This document shows positions 34,828-45,151 of a DNA stretch of 64,000 bases, piece by piece. A program made the translations under genes and the position numbers. Location: the NCBI GenBank assembly GCA_963702765.1, contig CAVPEB010000026.1:1-64000 (forward strand), read 5' to 3'. Source of the DNA: DATMNR01 sp963702765 (GTDB lineage Bacteria; Chloroflexota; Ktedonobacteria; Ktedonobacterales; Ktedonobacteraceae). Within the stretch, counting starts at the first letter, position 1; each line of letters opens with the position of its first letter. The notes under the pieces were generated by a model. It was not told where the DNA came from and did not search any database. It worked only from the letters and a program-made list of their open reading frames with translations.

Positions 34828-37143
34828 GTGACACAGACTCTCAGAACGCAGCTAGCAGTAGCGCCCGAGCAACTCAGACGACACGCCGATCCCACACAAC
34901 TACCCTTAACTTCTGCCGAAGTACCCCCGCTTGAGGGCACAATTGGACAGCCTCGTGCGGTCGATGCTATTGCATTCGGCCTTGAGATAAACTCTCCCGG
35001 CTACAATCTCTTTGTAGCTGGGCCTGCAGGTTCGGGTCGAGAACGCACTATCTTAGATTACCTTCAAAAGTTCGCGCCGACTAGACCTGAACCTTTCGAC
35101 TGGATCTATATTTACAACTTTGCCCAGCCGGACCAACCAAACGTTATTCGTATGCCACAGGGCCGGGGACGCAAATTCGCTGCTGATCTTGATGGCTTTC
35201 TGGAGGCGGCCCAACGAGACATTCCACGTGCTTTCGAGAGCGAGGATTATGAGCATCATCGGCGTGAAGCCCTCTCAGAGCTCTCCCAGCGACGTGATGC
35301 GCTCATTGACCAGCTCCAGGCCTTCGCGCGTGACGGTGGATTTAGCATCGAAGTAACACCGATGGGCATGGTGGCTGTTCCACTCAGCCACGGCAAGCCG
35401 CTCTCAGACGAGGAGTTTCAGCTTCTGCCTTCCAGTAAGCAGCAGGAGTTGGAGCAGCGCAATAAGGAAATCCAGGAACGCATTGCCGATACGCTCCGCC
35501 AGGCCCGCAAGATACAAAAGGAAGGAACCGAGCGGGTACGCCAGCTAGATCACGATGTGGCTCTCTTCATAGTCGGCCCGCACCTCGACGAGCTACGTGA
35601 AACCTACGCGGATCAGCCAGAGATACTGGCCTATCTCAACCAGATTCAGAGTGACCTCCCTGAGCATCTCGATGACTTTCGCAGTGAAGCTAGCGAAGGA
35701 CAACAACAGGGCCTCCTTGCCCGTCTGCCAGGAATGCAACGTGAAGAAGACCTGTCTCGCTACCGGGTCAACATCTTCGTAGACAACGACGAACTGGTGG
35801 GTGCACCCATCATTGTCGAGCGCAATCCGACCTACTATAATCTGATCGGCCGCATCGACTATCGAGCAACTTTTGGCTCTATGGTCACCGACTTCCGCCA
35901 GATCAAGCCAGGCGCTCTTCAGAAGGCTAATGGTGGTTTCCTTGTACTCCAGGTGCTCGAAGTCATTCGAGCACCCTTTGCCTGGGATGCGCTCAAAAGG
36001 GCTTTGATCTCTAAAGAGGTGTCGGTCGAGAACCTGGGAGATCAATATACTGCTCTTCCGACAGAACGCTTGCGTCCTCAACCCATTCCACTTGACGTCA
36101 AGGTGATTCTACTCGGCCCGCCAGAGGCTTACTATCTCCTTTACCAACTCGACTCTGACTTCCAGGAACTATTCAAGGTCAAAGCGGATTTTGCGCCAGA
36201 AATGGACTGGAACGACGAGCATCTTGCTGACTATGCCGCATTCATCAGTAGGTTGGTACGAGAGGAAGGCATGCGTCACTTCGATCGCACGGCGCTGGCG
36301 AGCGTCATAGAATATGGTTCGCGGCTGCGTGAGGATCAGCGCAAGCTCTCTACTCGAATGCGCGATATTGCTGATGTGGTAAGCGAAGCAAATTATTGGG
36401 CAGGTAAGAATGGGCATGACTTAGTTCAGGCCACTGACGTTGACCAGGCAATCGCTAAGCGGAAGTATCGTTCTAATCTCATCCAGGAACGATTACAGGA
36501 GATGATCGACAATGGCACCATTTTGATTGACACCGTTGGTGCCAGGGAAGCACAGGTCAACGGCGTTGCCATCATCGATCTCGGTGGTTATGCCTTCGGT
36601 AAACCCTCCCGTATAACAGCCCGTATTTCCCCTGGCCGAGGTTCTGTGCAGAGCATCGAGCGCGAGATTGAGCTATCTGGCCCAATTCACTCAAAAGGGT
36701 TCATGATCCTTACTGGTTACCTGGCTGGCCAATACAGTCAACAACATCCGCTCTCGATCAACGCCACAATCACCTTTGAACAGTCCTACGACGAAGTTGA
36801 GGGTGATTCAGCCTCGTCTACTGAGCTATATGTCCTCCTTTCGGCACTCTCCGGCCTGCCAATCTATCAGGGCATTGCTGTCACAGGATCAGTTAATCAG
36901 CATGGCGAAATTCAGGCTGTTGGTGGAGTCACATCCAAGATCGAGGGTTTCTTCGCTGTCTGCAAAGCGAAAGGTCTGACTGGTGAACAGGGTATTATCA
37001 TCCCTGCATCAAACGTACCTAACCTGATGCTCGAACAGGAAGTGATCGATGCCGTTCGCGCAGGTCAGTTTCACATCTGGGCTGTGCATACAATCGACGA
37101 GGGCATGGAACTACTGACTGGCGTTCCATGCTGGCCAGCGTGA
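34828..37143 (+). CDS. Lon-like ATP-dependent protease (LonB/LonC group, AAA+), shortened by a frameshift at its end
   Basis: 771 residues as written. GTG 34828 is preferred, with AGGAAAGGAGG 7 bases upstream. After an N-terminal region, a Walker A-like GPAGSGRERTI (about 75) begins the AAA+ part, interrupted by a long helical insert (about 115-300, LERQ-rich), then FLVLQVLEVIRAPFAWDALK (Walker B region). The C-terminal Lon protease domain has catalytic Ser in GDSASSTELYVLLSALSGLP and Lys in GGVTSKIEGF. The family usually ends in a further helix. Here one extra base near 37129 gives an early stop at 37143, while another frame continues HYQEGTVHRLVEDRLREY to 37261. Both catalytic residues are intact. 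Role: ATP-dependent degradation of unfolded proteins. Confidence 0.9.
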   Translation: MTQTLRTQLAVAPEQLRRHADPTQLPLTSAEVPPLEGTIGQPRAVDAIAFGLEINSPGYNLFVAGPAGSGRERTILDYLQKFAPTRPEPFDWIYIYNFAQPDQPNVIRMPQGRGRKFAADLDGFLEAAQRDIPRAFESEDYEHHRREALSELSQRRDALIDQLQAFARDGGFSIEVTPMGMVAVPLSHGKPLSDEEFQLLPSSKQQELEQRNKEIQERIADTLRQARKIQKEGTERVRQLDHDVALFIVGPHLDELRETYADQPEILAYLNQIQSDLPEHLDDFRSEASEGQQQGLLARLPGMQREEDLSRYRVNIFVDNDELVGAPIIVERNPTYYNLIGRIDYRATFGSMVTDFRQIKPGALQKANGGFLVLQVLEVIRAPFAWDALKRALISKEVSVENLGDQYTALPTERLRPQPIPLDVKVILLGPPEAYYLLYQLDSDFQELFKVKADFAPEMDWNDEHLADYAAFISRLVREEGMRHFDRTALASVIEYGSRLREDQRKLSTRMRDIADVVSEANYWAGKNGHDLVQATDVDQAIAKRKYRSNLIQERLQEMIDNGTILIDTVGAREAQVNGVAIIDLGGYAFGKPSRITARISPGRGSVQSIEREIELSGPIHSKGFMILTGYLAGQYSQQHPLSINATITFEQSYDEVEGDSASSTELYVLLSALSGLPIYQGIAVTGSVNQHGEIQAVGGVTSKIEGFFAVCKAKGLTGEQGIIIPASNVPNLMLEQEVIDAVRAGQFHIWAVHTIDEGMELLTGVPCWPA

Positions 37144-37331
37144 CCCAGAAGGGCATTACCAGGAAGGGACAGTCCATAGATTGGTCGAGGATCGCTTGCG
37201 GGAATACGCTGAACGCCTGCGTGCCTTCACCACTGACCATAAAACTGAGGCTGGATCGTGACAATAGTTCAACCGATTCGAATAATGCGGGATAGCCAAT
37301 TATGGCTTTTCACAAAATAACCGGGACTTCC

Positions 37332-37380
37332 GTAGGTGCCGATTTATCGTGCACATCGCCGATGTATCGGCCTCCGTGCC
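37332..37380 (+). repeat. Palindromic intergenic repeat, GCCGATTTATCG type
   Basis: GTAGGTGCCGATTTATCG, then GCCGATGTATCGGC: two half copies of the element also found inside the PheRS beta-like gene. It lies in the 190-base gap after the Lon-like gene, where nothing else is recognised. Confidence 0.6.
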
Positions 37381-37449
37381 CTCTTATTGTGTAAAAATTC
37401 ATTGCTGGCTATCTCTTTGGTTTCACTTGTCATAAGCTACTGAAAACGC

Positions 37450-38348
37450 TTATGATACAGGTACCATTTCATGATGGGAGTGTACTATTTCCTTCTCCTG
37501 TATGCTCCAGAAAAATCGCCCGGCCACAAACAACCCGATCAAGCAAAGCAGTAGAAATGGGACGGCTTCGACGAGATTCATCTGCCCAACCTGAATCAAT
37601 GGAACAACAATCCATGCGGGGAGAGTTATACACATCACGAACCCGAATGTGAGGCTGATCCCGCCCAGGAAGTATCCCCAAATCGAACGCCGCCAAAGCA
37701 AGATTGCTGTCGAGAGCAGAAGGGGAACTACAATGCCCAGATCGAATGCCTGTGTGACCAGTGTCGTCAGTCCCGCCAATTCATCGGGAAAGCGACCTGC
37801 AATTGTATAGGGAATGATACGTCCCGACCACAGCACAATCAGTGCCGCACTCATGACGAGAGTAAATATGATAAACAGCCACCTCGGAAAGTTCGCCGAA
37901 ATATGAGTCGGCAAACTTGATACCTTGATACCGCCAAGATTGAGAAAGAAAGCAACTGCACTCAATGCAAAGATGGCCACATATACCAGGAACAAGGGGT
38001 TGAAGGAGAGCATTACCGCGTACATCATGTATTTATAGAAGAAGTAAAACAGCATGCCTCCTAGTAGCAACTGCCCGCGCAACGAGCCTCGCCAGCTAAG
38101 CACAATAGCAACGATGAAGAGCGGTAATGCAAGGCAGAGGTCAATCACATCCCAGATTATCCCCTCGCGCGCCACAGAAGCGGGATCGTAGTAGTAAAGG
38201 CCATAGCCCTGAAAAGTAGCGTGCTCTCCACGCACGGTCACGAAGTTAAAATGCGTTCCTGCCATCTGGTAGAAGATACCTGTTGCGGCAGCTATCAGAC
38301 CAGCAGCAGTATTACTCCAGAAAATACAGTTAATGTTCTTTTATTCAT
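37450..38348 (-). pseudogene. Polytopic membrane protein, frameshift in the first helix
   Basis: The ATG at 38348 with GGAG 8 bases upstream opens MNKRTLTVFSGV, a first membrane helix, which after about 13 codons must change frame (near 38310) to continue AAGLIAAATGIFYQMAGTHF. The rest is one frame to 37450. About seven hydrophobic segments follow, with a short outside loop near the start (TVRGEHATFQGYGLYYYDP). One base restores about 299 residues. The open frame alone would start at 38265. It resembles uncharacterised membrane proteins of 270-300 residues. Role unknown. It faces the GT4 gene, with divergent starts about 240 bases apart. Confidence 0.65.
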
Positions 38349-38586
38349 GAGAAGTCTCCTTATAAGTAAAGGCTTTAATGTAACACAAGAAAAACACCAG
38401 CCTAATCCTTTTTATATCATCAGGTTCAGGAAGAATGTTACGTTCAAGTGCAACTCTCCAATATGGAGTATAGTGTATTGGAAGTCACACGTAAATCACA
38501 AGCTAGTGAGCTTCTTTCACACGATTCTGTCACAATTGCATAAGGTGCTACCATACATGAAAATACGAATTTCTTCTGGAGGTAAT

Positions 38587-39792
38587 ATGAGTATCATACC
38601 CCCTCTACGCGTTGCTCTCACCACATGTGACGACATCTTCGATGCTGGCGGTGTAGGCACTTCAATCACACGCATCGCTCGTGGTCTCTCAACGAAATAT
38701 AACGCCCGGGTCGATATACTCATGTTGAATTCAAATCAACATACTGAATTTAACCCACGTGGAAGAAATGGTATCACCAGACTAGACCAACGCTCAGACA
38801 ATGTCACCATATACAAACTCACATCCTGGACAGGTGGATCAAGCCCAGCACAACATTGGGTTGACGTACATTATGCACTTCTAGAATTGGCCAGGGAACG
38901 TCGGTATGATCTCATGCAAGCCTTCTATGCCAGCTTAACAGGCTTTCCAACAGTCTATGCGGCACAAGAACTGAACATTCCATCCATCATGAGTATTCGA
39001 GGCAACGATATTATTCGCGATGTCTTTCATAGCGAACGCTTCCCTAACCTCAAATGGGCATTAGAAAACGCTACTCAATTCACTGCCGTCAGCCAGGAGG
39101 GTTTGCAAAAGGCACGCATTCTGAGTGCTTCTCCGAATAAAGGAAGAGTGATTCTGAACAGTATCCGACCAGAAGATTACTCAGAGGGAATCCAAGAATT
39201 TCACCTATCTCATCCTATCGTAGGCTCGCTCGCGGTATTCAAGAACAAGAAGGGCATCGAAGTGCTGCTCTGTGCATTCAGCATGCTCCTGCAAAAATAC
39301 CCAACTGCTCATTTGCTACTCGTTGGCTTCGTTATTCCAGGCGAACAAAACCACTTTGAAAACATTGTAACAAAATACAATCTCAATGATCGAATTACTG
39401 TTACAGGTCTTATACCTAGACAAGATGCCCTACGCTACATACGCACTATGGACATATTTGCTTTTACATCTCTACACGATGGCTGCCCCAACACCGTTCT
39501 CGAAGCAATGCTCGCTGGCGTACCCATCGTCGCCACCCGTGTAGGTGCCATCCCCGAATTGATCGAGGATGGAAAACATGGCCTGCTCGTGCATCCTGGA
39601 TCAGCTACTGAATTACATGAAGCCATGGTCAAAATGTTGGATGATAACACCAATAGAAAAGAATACGGAAATCAAGCGCAACAACGAGCTCTTAGTGAAT
39701 TTGCGCCACACAGGGAGCTAGAAGCCTACTGGAAAATGTATCAGGAGTGTATAAGACGGAGTCCGTTAGTTGGGTATGAGAAGACCAAATAA
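38587..39792 (+). CDS. Glycosyltransferase family 4 (GT-B fold)
   Basis: 401 residues from ATG 38587, preceded by GGAGG; a longer upstream frame lacks coding character. The N-domain (about 1-190) begins PPLRVALTTCDDIFDAGGVG with the GT-B glycine loop. The C-domain has VGSLAVFKNKKGIEVLLCAF and LLLVGFVIPGEQ, and the donor-binding E-x7-E motif is in DGCPNTVLEAMLAGVPIVAT. It transfers a sugar from a nucleotide donor to a lipid or glycan acceptor; the specific substrates cannot be inferred. It stands alone rather than in a polysaccharide cluster. Confidence 0.88.
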   Translation: MSIIPPLRVALTTCDDIFDAGGVGTSITRIARGLSTKYNARVDILMLNSNQHTEFNPRGRNGITRLDQRSDNVTIYKLTSWTGGSSPAQHWVDVHYALLELARERRYDLMQAFYASLTGFPTVYAAQELNIPSIMSIRGNDIIRDVFHSERFPNLKWALENATQFTAVSQEGLQKARILSASPNKGRVILNSIRPEDYSEGIQEFHLSHPIVGSLAVFKNKKGIEVLLCAFSMLLQKYPTAHLLLVGFVIPGEQNHFENIVTKYNLNDRITVTGLIPRQDALRYIRTMDIFAFTSLHDGCPNTVLEAMLAGVPIVATRVGAIPELIEDGKHGLLVHPGSATELHEAMVKMLDDNTNRKEYGNQAQQRALSEFAPHRELEAYWKMYQECIRRSPLVGYEKTK

Positions 39793-39797
39793 AACCC

Positions 39798-40313
39798 TTA
39801 ATCCTCCTGATCAATATTCCAAAGTGTCAAAACTTGCTTAGGATTCGCCCTTGCTACTTCCTGCAACTCTGGTGGAAGAGAACTAATTGGTATAGGCATC
39901 CCGTTCAGGAATACATTCGAAAACGGGCTTTTGTCTAATAACTCCTTCGTCGAAAACTCGCTGTCAAAATAATGGAGTTTAAACATATCGCGAATAGATT
40001 TCGCCCTCTGTCCAGTAGTACTTTTTGAAGTGCCAAAGTAGTTACAAATATCATCAGGTGAGGCATGTGGCTTAGAACTCTTATCAAAAAGAAAATTGAT
40101 TCCGCCTAATGCATAAACAACCCCGGCTGCCCAGATTTCTATCTTTCCTGACAGAAAAGGCACGACCCTTTTGCGAGACATCTTCCGTATCAGTTTCTCG
40201 CACAACGCCTTATACTCATCATCCAGATATTCATCACAGAACCCATTAGTCATTTGAATGAGTTTCTCAGTATATTCTTGTACAGTTGCCTTATCCTGTG
40301 TGCTCTTAGCCAC
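39798..40313 (-). CDS. DUF6398-like protein
   Basis: 171 residues. An N-terminal helical half (TVQEYTEKLIQMTNGFCDEY, IRKMSRKRVVPFLSGKIEIW) is followed by AAGVVYALGGINFLFDKSSK and a helix-turn-helix-like stretch DDICNYFGTSKSTTGQRAKS, then a C-terminal tail ending in PKQVLTLWNIDQED. This matches my recollection of the DUF6398 family, whose role is unknown. The cyclin-like/HTH character suggests a DNA- or protein-binding role (inference). It is convergent with the GT4 gene (5-base gap). Confidence 0.7.
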   Translation of the reverse strand: MAKSTQDKATVQEYTEKLIQMTNGFCDEYLDDEYKALCEKLIRKMSRKRVVPFLSGKIEIWAAGVVYALGGINFLFDKSSKPHASPDDICNYFGTSKSTTGQRAKSIRDMFKLHYFDSEFSTKELLDKSPFSNVFLNGMPIPISSLPPELQEVARANPKQVLTLWNIDQED

Positions 40314-40675
40314 GAATCCTCCAAAAACAGATTAGCTCAATCCCTGCCTGAATTGTGTGGTACCTCATTATACCACCAGCATGCATTCAGCTTAACATGG
40401 ATTACTTCAGGTTTCTACCAAAAACTCGGCGAGTACACTCCGATCGCGTAGGGTCTGGCTGGGTATGCATTGCTTCCAACATATTTCACGCTCAAGTCAT
40501 CTGACATGGAGAAACGAATCGGCCACTCATTGTCATCCTTCGCTTACCTTTGTCATCCTGAGTGTAAGCGAAGGATCTCACACGGCGGATACACTCTAAT
40601 CCTTCCGCTCTCTGACCAATTCGTGCGGGACTCTTGCACGAATAAGGTGGAGTCGAAGAACCCATTTATCTTCTC
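40314..40675. other. Intergenic region with a widespread-type inverted repeat
   Basis: No gene. It contains ATCCTTCGCTTAC (40535-40547) and GTAAGCGAAGGAT (40564-40576), a perfect 13-bp inverted repeat around TTTGTCATCCTGAG, a sequence type I recall as a common dispersed repeat in bacterial genomes. A further 8-bp inverted repeat ATTCGTGC/GCACGAAT follows near 40618-40643. Confidence 0.6.
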
Positions 40676-43600
40676 TCACTCAATCGGCCACCCACCATGT
40701 TCCTCAATTACCCTATCAATCTGCTCCATCACCCCAATCGTCTCACCCAATGCTGACACAATTCTCTGGTAATGCTGGATATCCTCAAACGTCAAAGTTC
40801 TCCCTTTACGATCCTTCAGCCACTTCTGACATACCTGGTAGCCGCCAACATGGAAATTCCACACCTCCTGTGGAACACCTTCAAAATACTGCTCCTTATT
40901 GATGTAAACCCGTCCTTGCTCAGGCTTTTCGCGAGGCTGCAGGTACTCAATCTTCTCAACTATATCATTTCCCTTAACCGGATATTTAGGCATTGCCTTC
41001 CCGAATTTCTCCATCAGATGTAGCCCAACGAGCCGCTCCCCTAGCTTGCATAACTCCCGAAACAAGCCTGTATTCGAGGTAAGTGGCAAGCGCGGAAAGC
41101 CCTTCTTAAGAAATGCGGCATAACGAACTCGATAAGCGGGTGAAAAGAAGACAGCATACATATAGTTGAATATATCTTCAGCGCAGAATGTTTTTCTTAA
41201 ATCCCGTTTGCCATCTGGAATAAATGTCATCTTCAACTGATGAGCAAACTGTTCGGTGAATTGTGGTACGAGATTAACTTTGCGTACTCCTACAAAAGTG
41301 CTGTTGGAGTCGGTGATGGAAAATAAAGTATTCTGAGCATTGACATCTGGATAAATATAGAGAGGGGCGACATTCGCATTATCAGCAGAAGAAAGAATTG
41401 TCTTGTCCACCATATGATTTGCTACATAAAAATTAGACACAATTTGTTCTCGGCTATTGCGCATAAAACAGATTGCGATATTCTTATCATCTATCATATT
41501 ATGCATGACTTCAGGACGGGGCATACAAATGATACCACGTGAAATTCCTGTATAGTAGGTAAATCGAGTATCAAAAGGACGGTATGCGATCTGCTGTATT
41601 TTTGCATCATTTAACTGAGATGTCCTCACGTCTTTTTGTGCAAGAGCAACTTGCCAATCACGAGAGTCCGAACCAAGGTCAAATTTTTCACGGGCTAATT
41701 CTACTGGAAGGGAAATGAAGTCCTTCAGTCTCGCTTTAAGTTCAGCTTGTGTCCACTGGATAGCTAATTTATCACGAGCTGTATACAAACCAACTGAGTT
41801 CACAGGCATCATTTCAGTGATTAACCATCCACGCTCATACTCTTCGGCTTTGTTTCTATCCTGAGGAATAAATAAAAATGATGGTGCTTGTGGATTAACC
41901 TTTCTCCATTGGGTTGAAGTGATGCTTTCACTTGAAAGCCAGATGTATTTAGAATCACGAGGTCCCCATAAATCAGAATAATAAATTGCGCAAGCTTGCT
42001 TTTCTTCATTTTGATGCTTGACAAATATGCTAATAGCAACGCCTTGTTGAATATCAAAAACGTTTTGATCGACAATATCAGTAGGAGGAGTTTCTTTCGG
42101 TTTATTACTACCATGCAGATTAAGAAGGTAAATTTCATCAAATGTGTGCATTAAACTCCGACGCATGCCTGGAAATGTGGGATTTTCTAGGTATCGGTGG
42201 TTGCTTATAAATGCTAAGATGCCATATCCAGTCTGTTCAATACGCCATTGTGCGAAGCGGATAAACTTTACATAGTCGTCTTGTAGCCCCTTTGGATTGC
42301 GTTCTCCCAATGGTTTGTTATCAATCTGATAGTAGTCTCGAATGAGTTCGCTTATCCACTTCCCTGTATTAGCTGACTCGTATGAATAAGGTGGATTGCC
42401 TAGCACCACCATCACGGGATAGTCCTGCTTGACCCTTGCAGCCTCATTAGCCTCGTCAGAAATGAATCCGCCAAGTAACAGCTTTGAGCGACTAAAAGCC
42501 TGCTCAAGCGTATTGGTCAGGTACACACCCAGGCGTTCATCCGATTCAAAATCATAGGCCCAGTTATTGCGCTCCTCCTTGGGCAGATCAAGCGCGGCAA
42601 GCTGCATACCCAGCTTAAGGTGCGCGACCGCGTAGGGAGCCATCAATAGCTCAAATCCAAACAGACCGGGGCAGCAGATGTTCGCGCACGTAGCCCGACC
42701 ACATGCCTGCATTGCCTGACTTGCGGTAGGTTTCTCGAATATGATCGATAATCGTATAAGAGAACGTCCCTGTTCCACATGCCGGGTCGAGCAGTAAGAC
42801 ACGCGGAGATTTTTTCGTTCGTTTCTCGCCCTCTTCATCTATGTATGTGTAGGTGGTTGTAGAGGTATCGGCAAGACCATCGGGACAATCAAAATGCTCC
42901 CGTAAGAGAAAATCGACAGAGCGCACGATATAGGAAACGACAGGCTCAGGAGTATAGTAGACTCCACGTAGTTCACGCAGCTTTGGATCATATTGCGTCA
43001 GGAATGTCTCGTAGAAATGCACAAGGGGATCTTCTCGACGCGTGCGTTTGCCAAAGTCTGCTAGCACTGCATCAATATCGGTCACGCCAAGTACTTGCGT
43101 CAGTTCGTTCACAAAGCCAATGAACGGCTCATCATCGAAGTCGGTTCCAGCTATCGTGCTAAAAAGTTTGCGCAGGAAAGGGTTGGTACGAGGAATCTCC
43201 TTTGCTGCATCACTGCGATTGAATGGTTCATTCCCACGATGGTTATAACGGGCAGCGAAGAGGCCATAGGCGAGGGTTTGAGCAAACATATCCGCAAATT
43301 CTGCATGTGGTAAGTCAGGAAGCAATACTGTTTTGAATGCCTCGTACAGTCCTTTCAGCGTGTCCGACGCCTCACGTTTATCAAAGGCTTGAATTGTAAT
43401 ATCTCGAATCATGTGCGTAAGACGTGCCATACGTTTCGCTAATTCTTCCGGTTTGCGAATAGGTTCAGCGCTATGTTGCAAGAAACTGCATAACAAATCC
43501 CCTGTTGTCCCTATTCCCCTTTTATCAGGTGCGAGCGACTTTCCTCCAGAGGGTGTCGCCAGCCGGGCGGTCATCTGCTTCTCCCCCTTAACATACCAGC

Positions 43601-43937
43601 GGAACTCCAGGTAGTCCGTCAAAATCAGGTTATCAAGAGCATGTAAGTAGCGTTTTAACTGTTCATCTTTCTCAATCTTGTCGAGGGAAACGCCGATATC
43701 TTTTGCTTCGATATATCCAATTGTGAGTAAATTGCCTCCAATAGAGCGCAACACTGCATAGTCAGGGGCGCCACATGCAACACGCTTTGGTTCATTGACC
43801 GCTGTAACCTCATGCACCAGTCTCGGAAGCATTGTTTGTAGAGTGGAACGATAGCTATGTTCTTTGGCTATACCAAGTTTGTAATATTTCTCGATTTCTC
43901 TGAGGTAGTCATGCAGGATAATCTCGTTTTCAGTCAT
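40676..43937 (-). pseudogene. Single-polypeptide restriction-modification enzyme (type IIG/ISP-like), one frameshift
   Basis: About 1086 residues in two frames. The ATG at 43937 has GGAAAGGG upstream. The N-terminus has a nuclease-like core (GAPDYAV...IGYIEAKD, a PD-(D/E)xK pattern at about 56-81), then a helical connector. An N6-adenine methyltransferase domain follows, with the SAM loop LLLDPACGTGTF (about 390) and catalytic NPPY (about 515), and a C-terminal target-recognition region to 40676. The frame breaks near 42660, where one extra T separates GYVREHLLPR from LFGFELLMAPYAVAHLK. No separate specificity or helicase gene is present, as expected for type IIG. If the shift is real, methylation and cleavage are both lost. 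Confidence 0.82.
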
Positions 43938-44342
43938 CTCAGCCCTTTCCATTCCCTCGCTATATGGATCGCATTTACTTATTGGGTTAGATACGCGGAT
44001 ATTTTAGCCCCACAAGTGTAACGCAAGGTCGGGATTAAGGCAATATTTTGGCATATTTACTCTGATGCAACTGATGCAAATACGACTGCGAACTCGATTT
44101 CTTCGCCCTATATCAAACTTAGTCATGCTCGAACTCACGTTAAGAGTGGTAATTATCTGATATTCAGCAGCAAAGCCTGTTTCATGTGATGCAACTGATG
44201 CAACCGTTACAAATACAGCATAATTCATCTACTCTACATGCATACCAGAGTGTTCAACGTGGTATATTTACAATGCTGAACCAATCATCATTCAATCAAG
44301 AAGCAACGCGTGAGTGAAGGAGTATCTGGAGGACAAGACTCT
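43938..44342. promoter_or_regulatory. Divergent spacer with repeated TGATGCAACTGATGCAA motif
   Basis: 405 bases between the restriction-modification gene and the DJ-1-like gene. The 17-mer TGATGCAACTGATGCAA occurs exactly at 44063-44079 and at 44187-44203, each built of a TGATGCAA repeat. They may be regulator sites shared by the two promoters. No gene is supported here. Confidence 0.5.
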
Positions 44343-45065
44343 ATGGCTAAGAAAGTAATCATGCCGCTTCCCGACAAAGACTTCGATACAACGGAGGTTT
44401 CTATTCCCTGGAAACATTTTATAGAAGCCGGCCTGCAAGTAACATTCAGCACAGAAACAGGGCAGATTGGCCAGACCGACCCACGCCTGCTTACAGGCGT
44501 AATTTTTGGACAATTAGGTGCAAAGCCGGATGCGATTGCCGCCTATCGAGAACTCGAGAAGGATTGGGCGTTCAGGCATCCAATCCCATATCAAAGCATA
44601 GATCCACAGGAGTATGATCTGCTGCTCTTGCCTGGTGGTCATGCTAAGGGCATGCGCCAGTATTTAGAAAGCAAGGTCGTGCAGCACACGGCACTGGAGT
44701 TTATCAAACACAACAAGGTGGTGGGCGCCATCTGCCATGGCGTCCTGGTGCTGGCAAGGACGATCGATCCTGAAACGGGGAGAAGTGTGCTCTATGGGAG
44801 AAAACTCACAGGGCTGACAAAAGGACTGGAACGCGCTGGCTATTATCTGACTTTTTGGCGATTGGGTGACTACTACCGAACTTACCCCGAGTATGTGGAA
44901 GACGAAACGGTGAGTGTGCTCAAGCAGAGAAGCGATTTCATGCACAGTGGAAGTATCCGCAAGCCGTTTGTCGTTGAGGATGGGAATCTGATCACGGCAA
45001 GATATCCAGAGGATGCTCATCTGTTTGCGCAGAAATTGTTAGATCGGGTCATGATGAATGAATGA
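44343..45065 (+). CDS. DJ-1/PfpI-superfamily protein (type 1 glutamine amidotransferase-like)
   Basis: 240 residues. The ATG at 44343 has GGAGG 10 bases upstream. The fold is that of DJ-1/PfpI: MAKKVIMPLPDKDFDTTE start, YDLLLLPGGHAKGMRQYLES, and the nucleophile elbow GAICHGVLVLA with Cys131. The preceding Glu (LPGGHA region) and long insert (GRKLTGLTKGLERAGYY) resemble chaperone/glyoxalase III-like members rather than proteases. The exact activity (glyoxalase, deglycase, or none) cannot be inferred. It ends 5 bases before a 9-base tandem repeat. Confidence 0.88.
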   Translation: MAKKVIMPLPDKDFDTTEVSIPWKHFIEAGLQVTFSTETGQIGQTDPRLLTGVIFGQLGAKPDAIAAYRELEKDWAFRHPIPYQSIDPQEYDLLLLPGGHAKGMRQYLESKVVQHTALEFIKHNKVVGAICHGVLVLARTIDPETGRSVLYGRKLTGLTKGLERAGYYLTFWRLGDYYRTYPEYVEDETVSVLKQRSDFMHSGSIRKPFVVEDGNLITARYPEDAHLFAQKLLDRVMMNE

Positions 45066-45069
45066 GATA

Positions 45070-45114
45070 CAACCGCTACAATCGCTACAATCGCAACAAC
45101 TGCGACAAGTGCGA
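45070..45114 (+). repeat. Five tandem 9-base repeats
   Basis: CAACCGCTA, CAATCGCTA, CAATCGCAA, CAACTGCGA and CAAGTGCGA in a row, just after the DJ-1-like stop. Consensus CAANYGCNA. Confidence 0.75.
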
Positions 45115-45151
45115 CAAACTTACCTAAATCATCTCCGCAAAGAAATAATCA

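Noticed and set aside
38221..38586. N-terminal extension of the GT4 glycosyltransferase
   Set aside because: The extension is the divergent promoter and the reverse of the membrane gene; the GT-B start and GGAGG fix the ATG at 38587.
45070..45114. CRISPR array
   Set aside because: The units are 9 bases without spacers; no CRISPR-like direct repeats with spacers were seen anywhere in the window.
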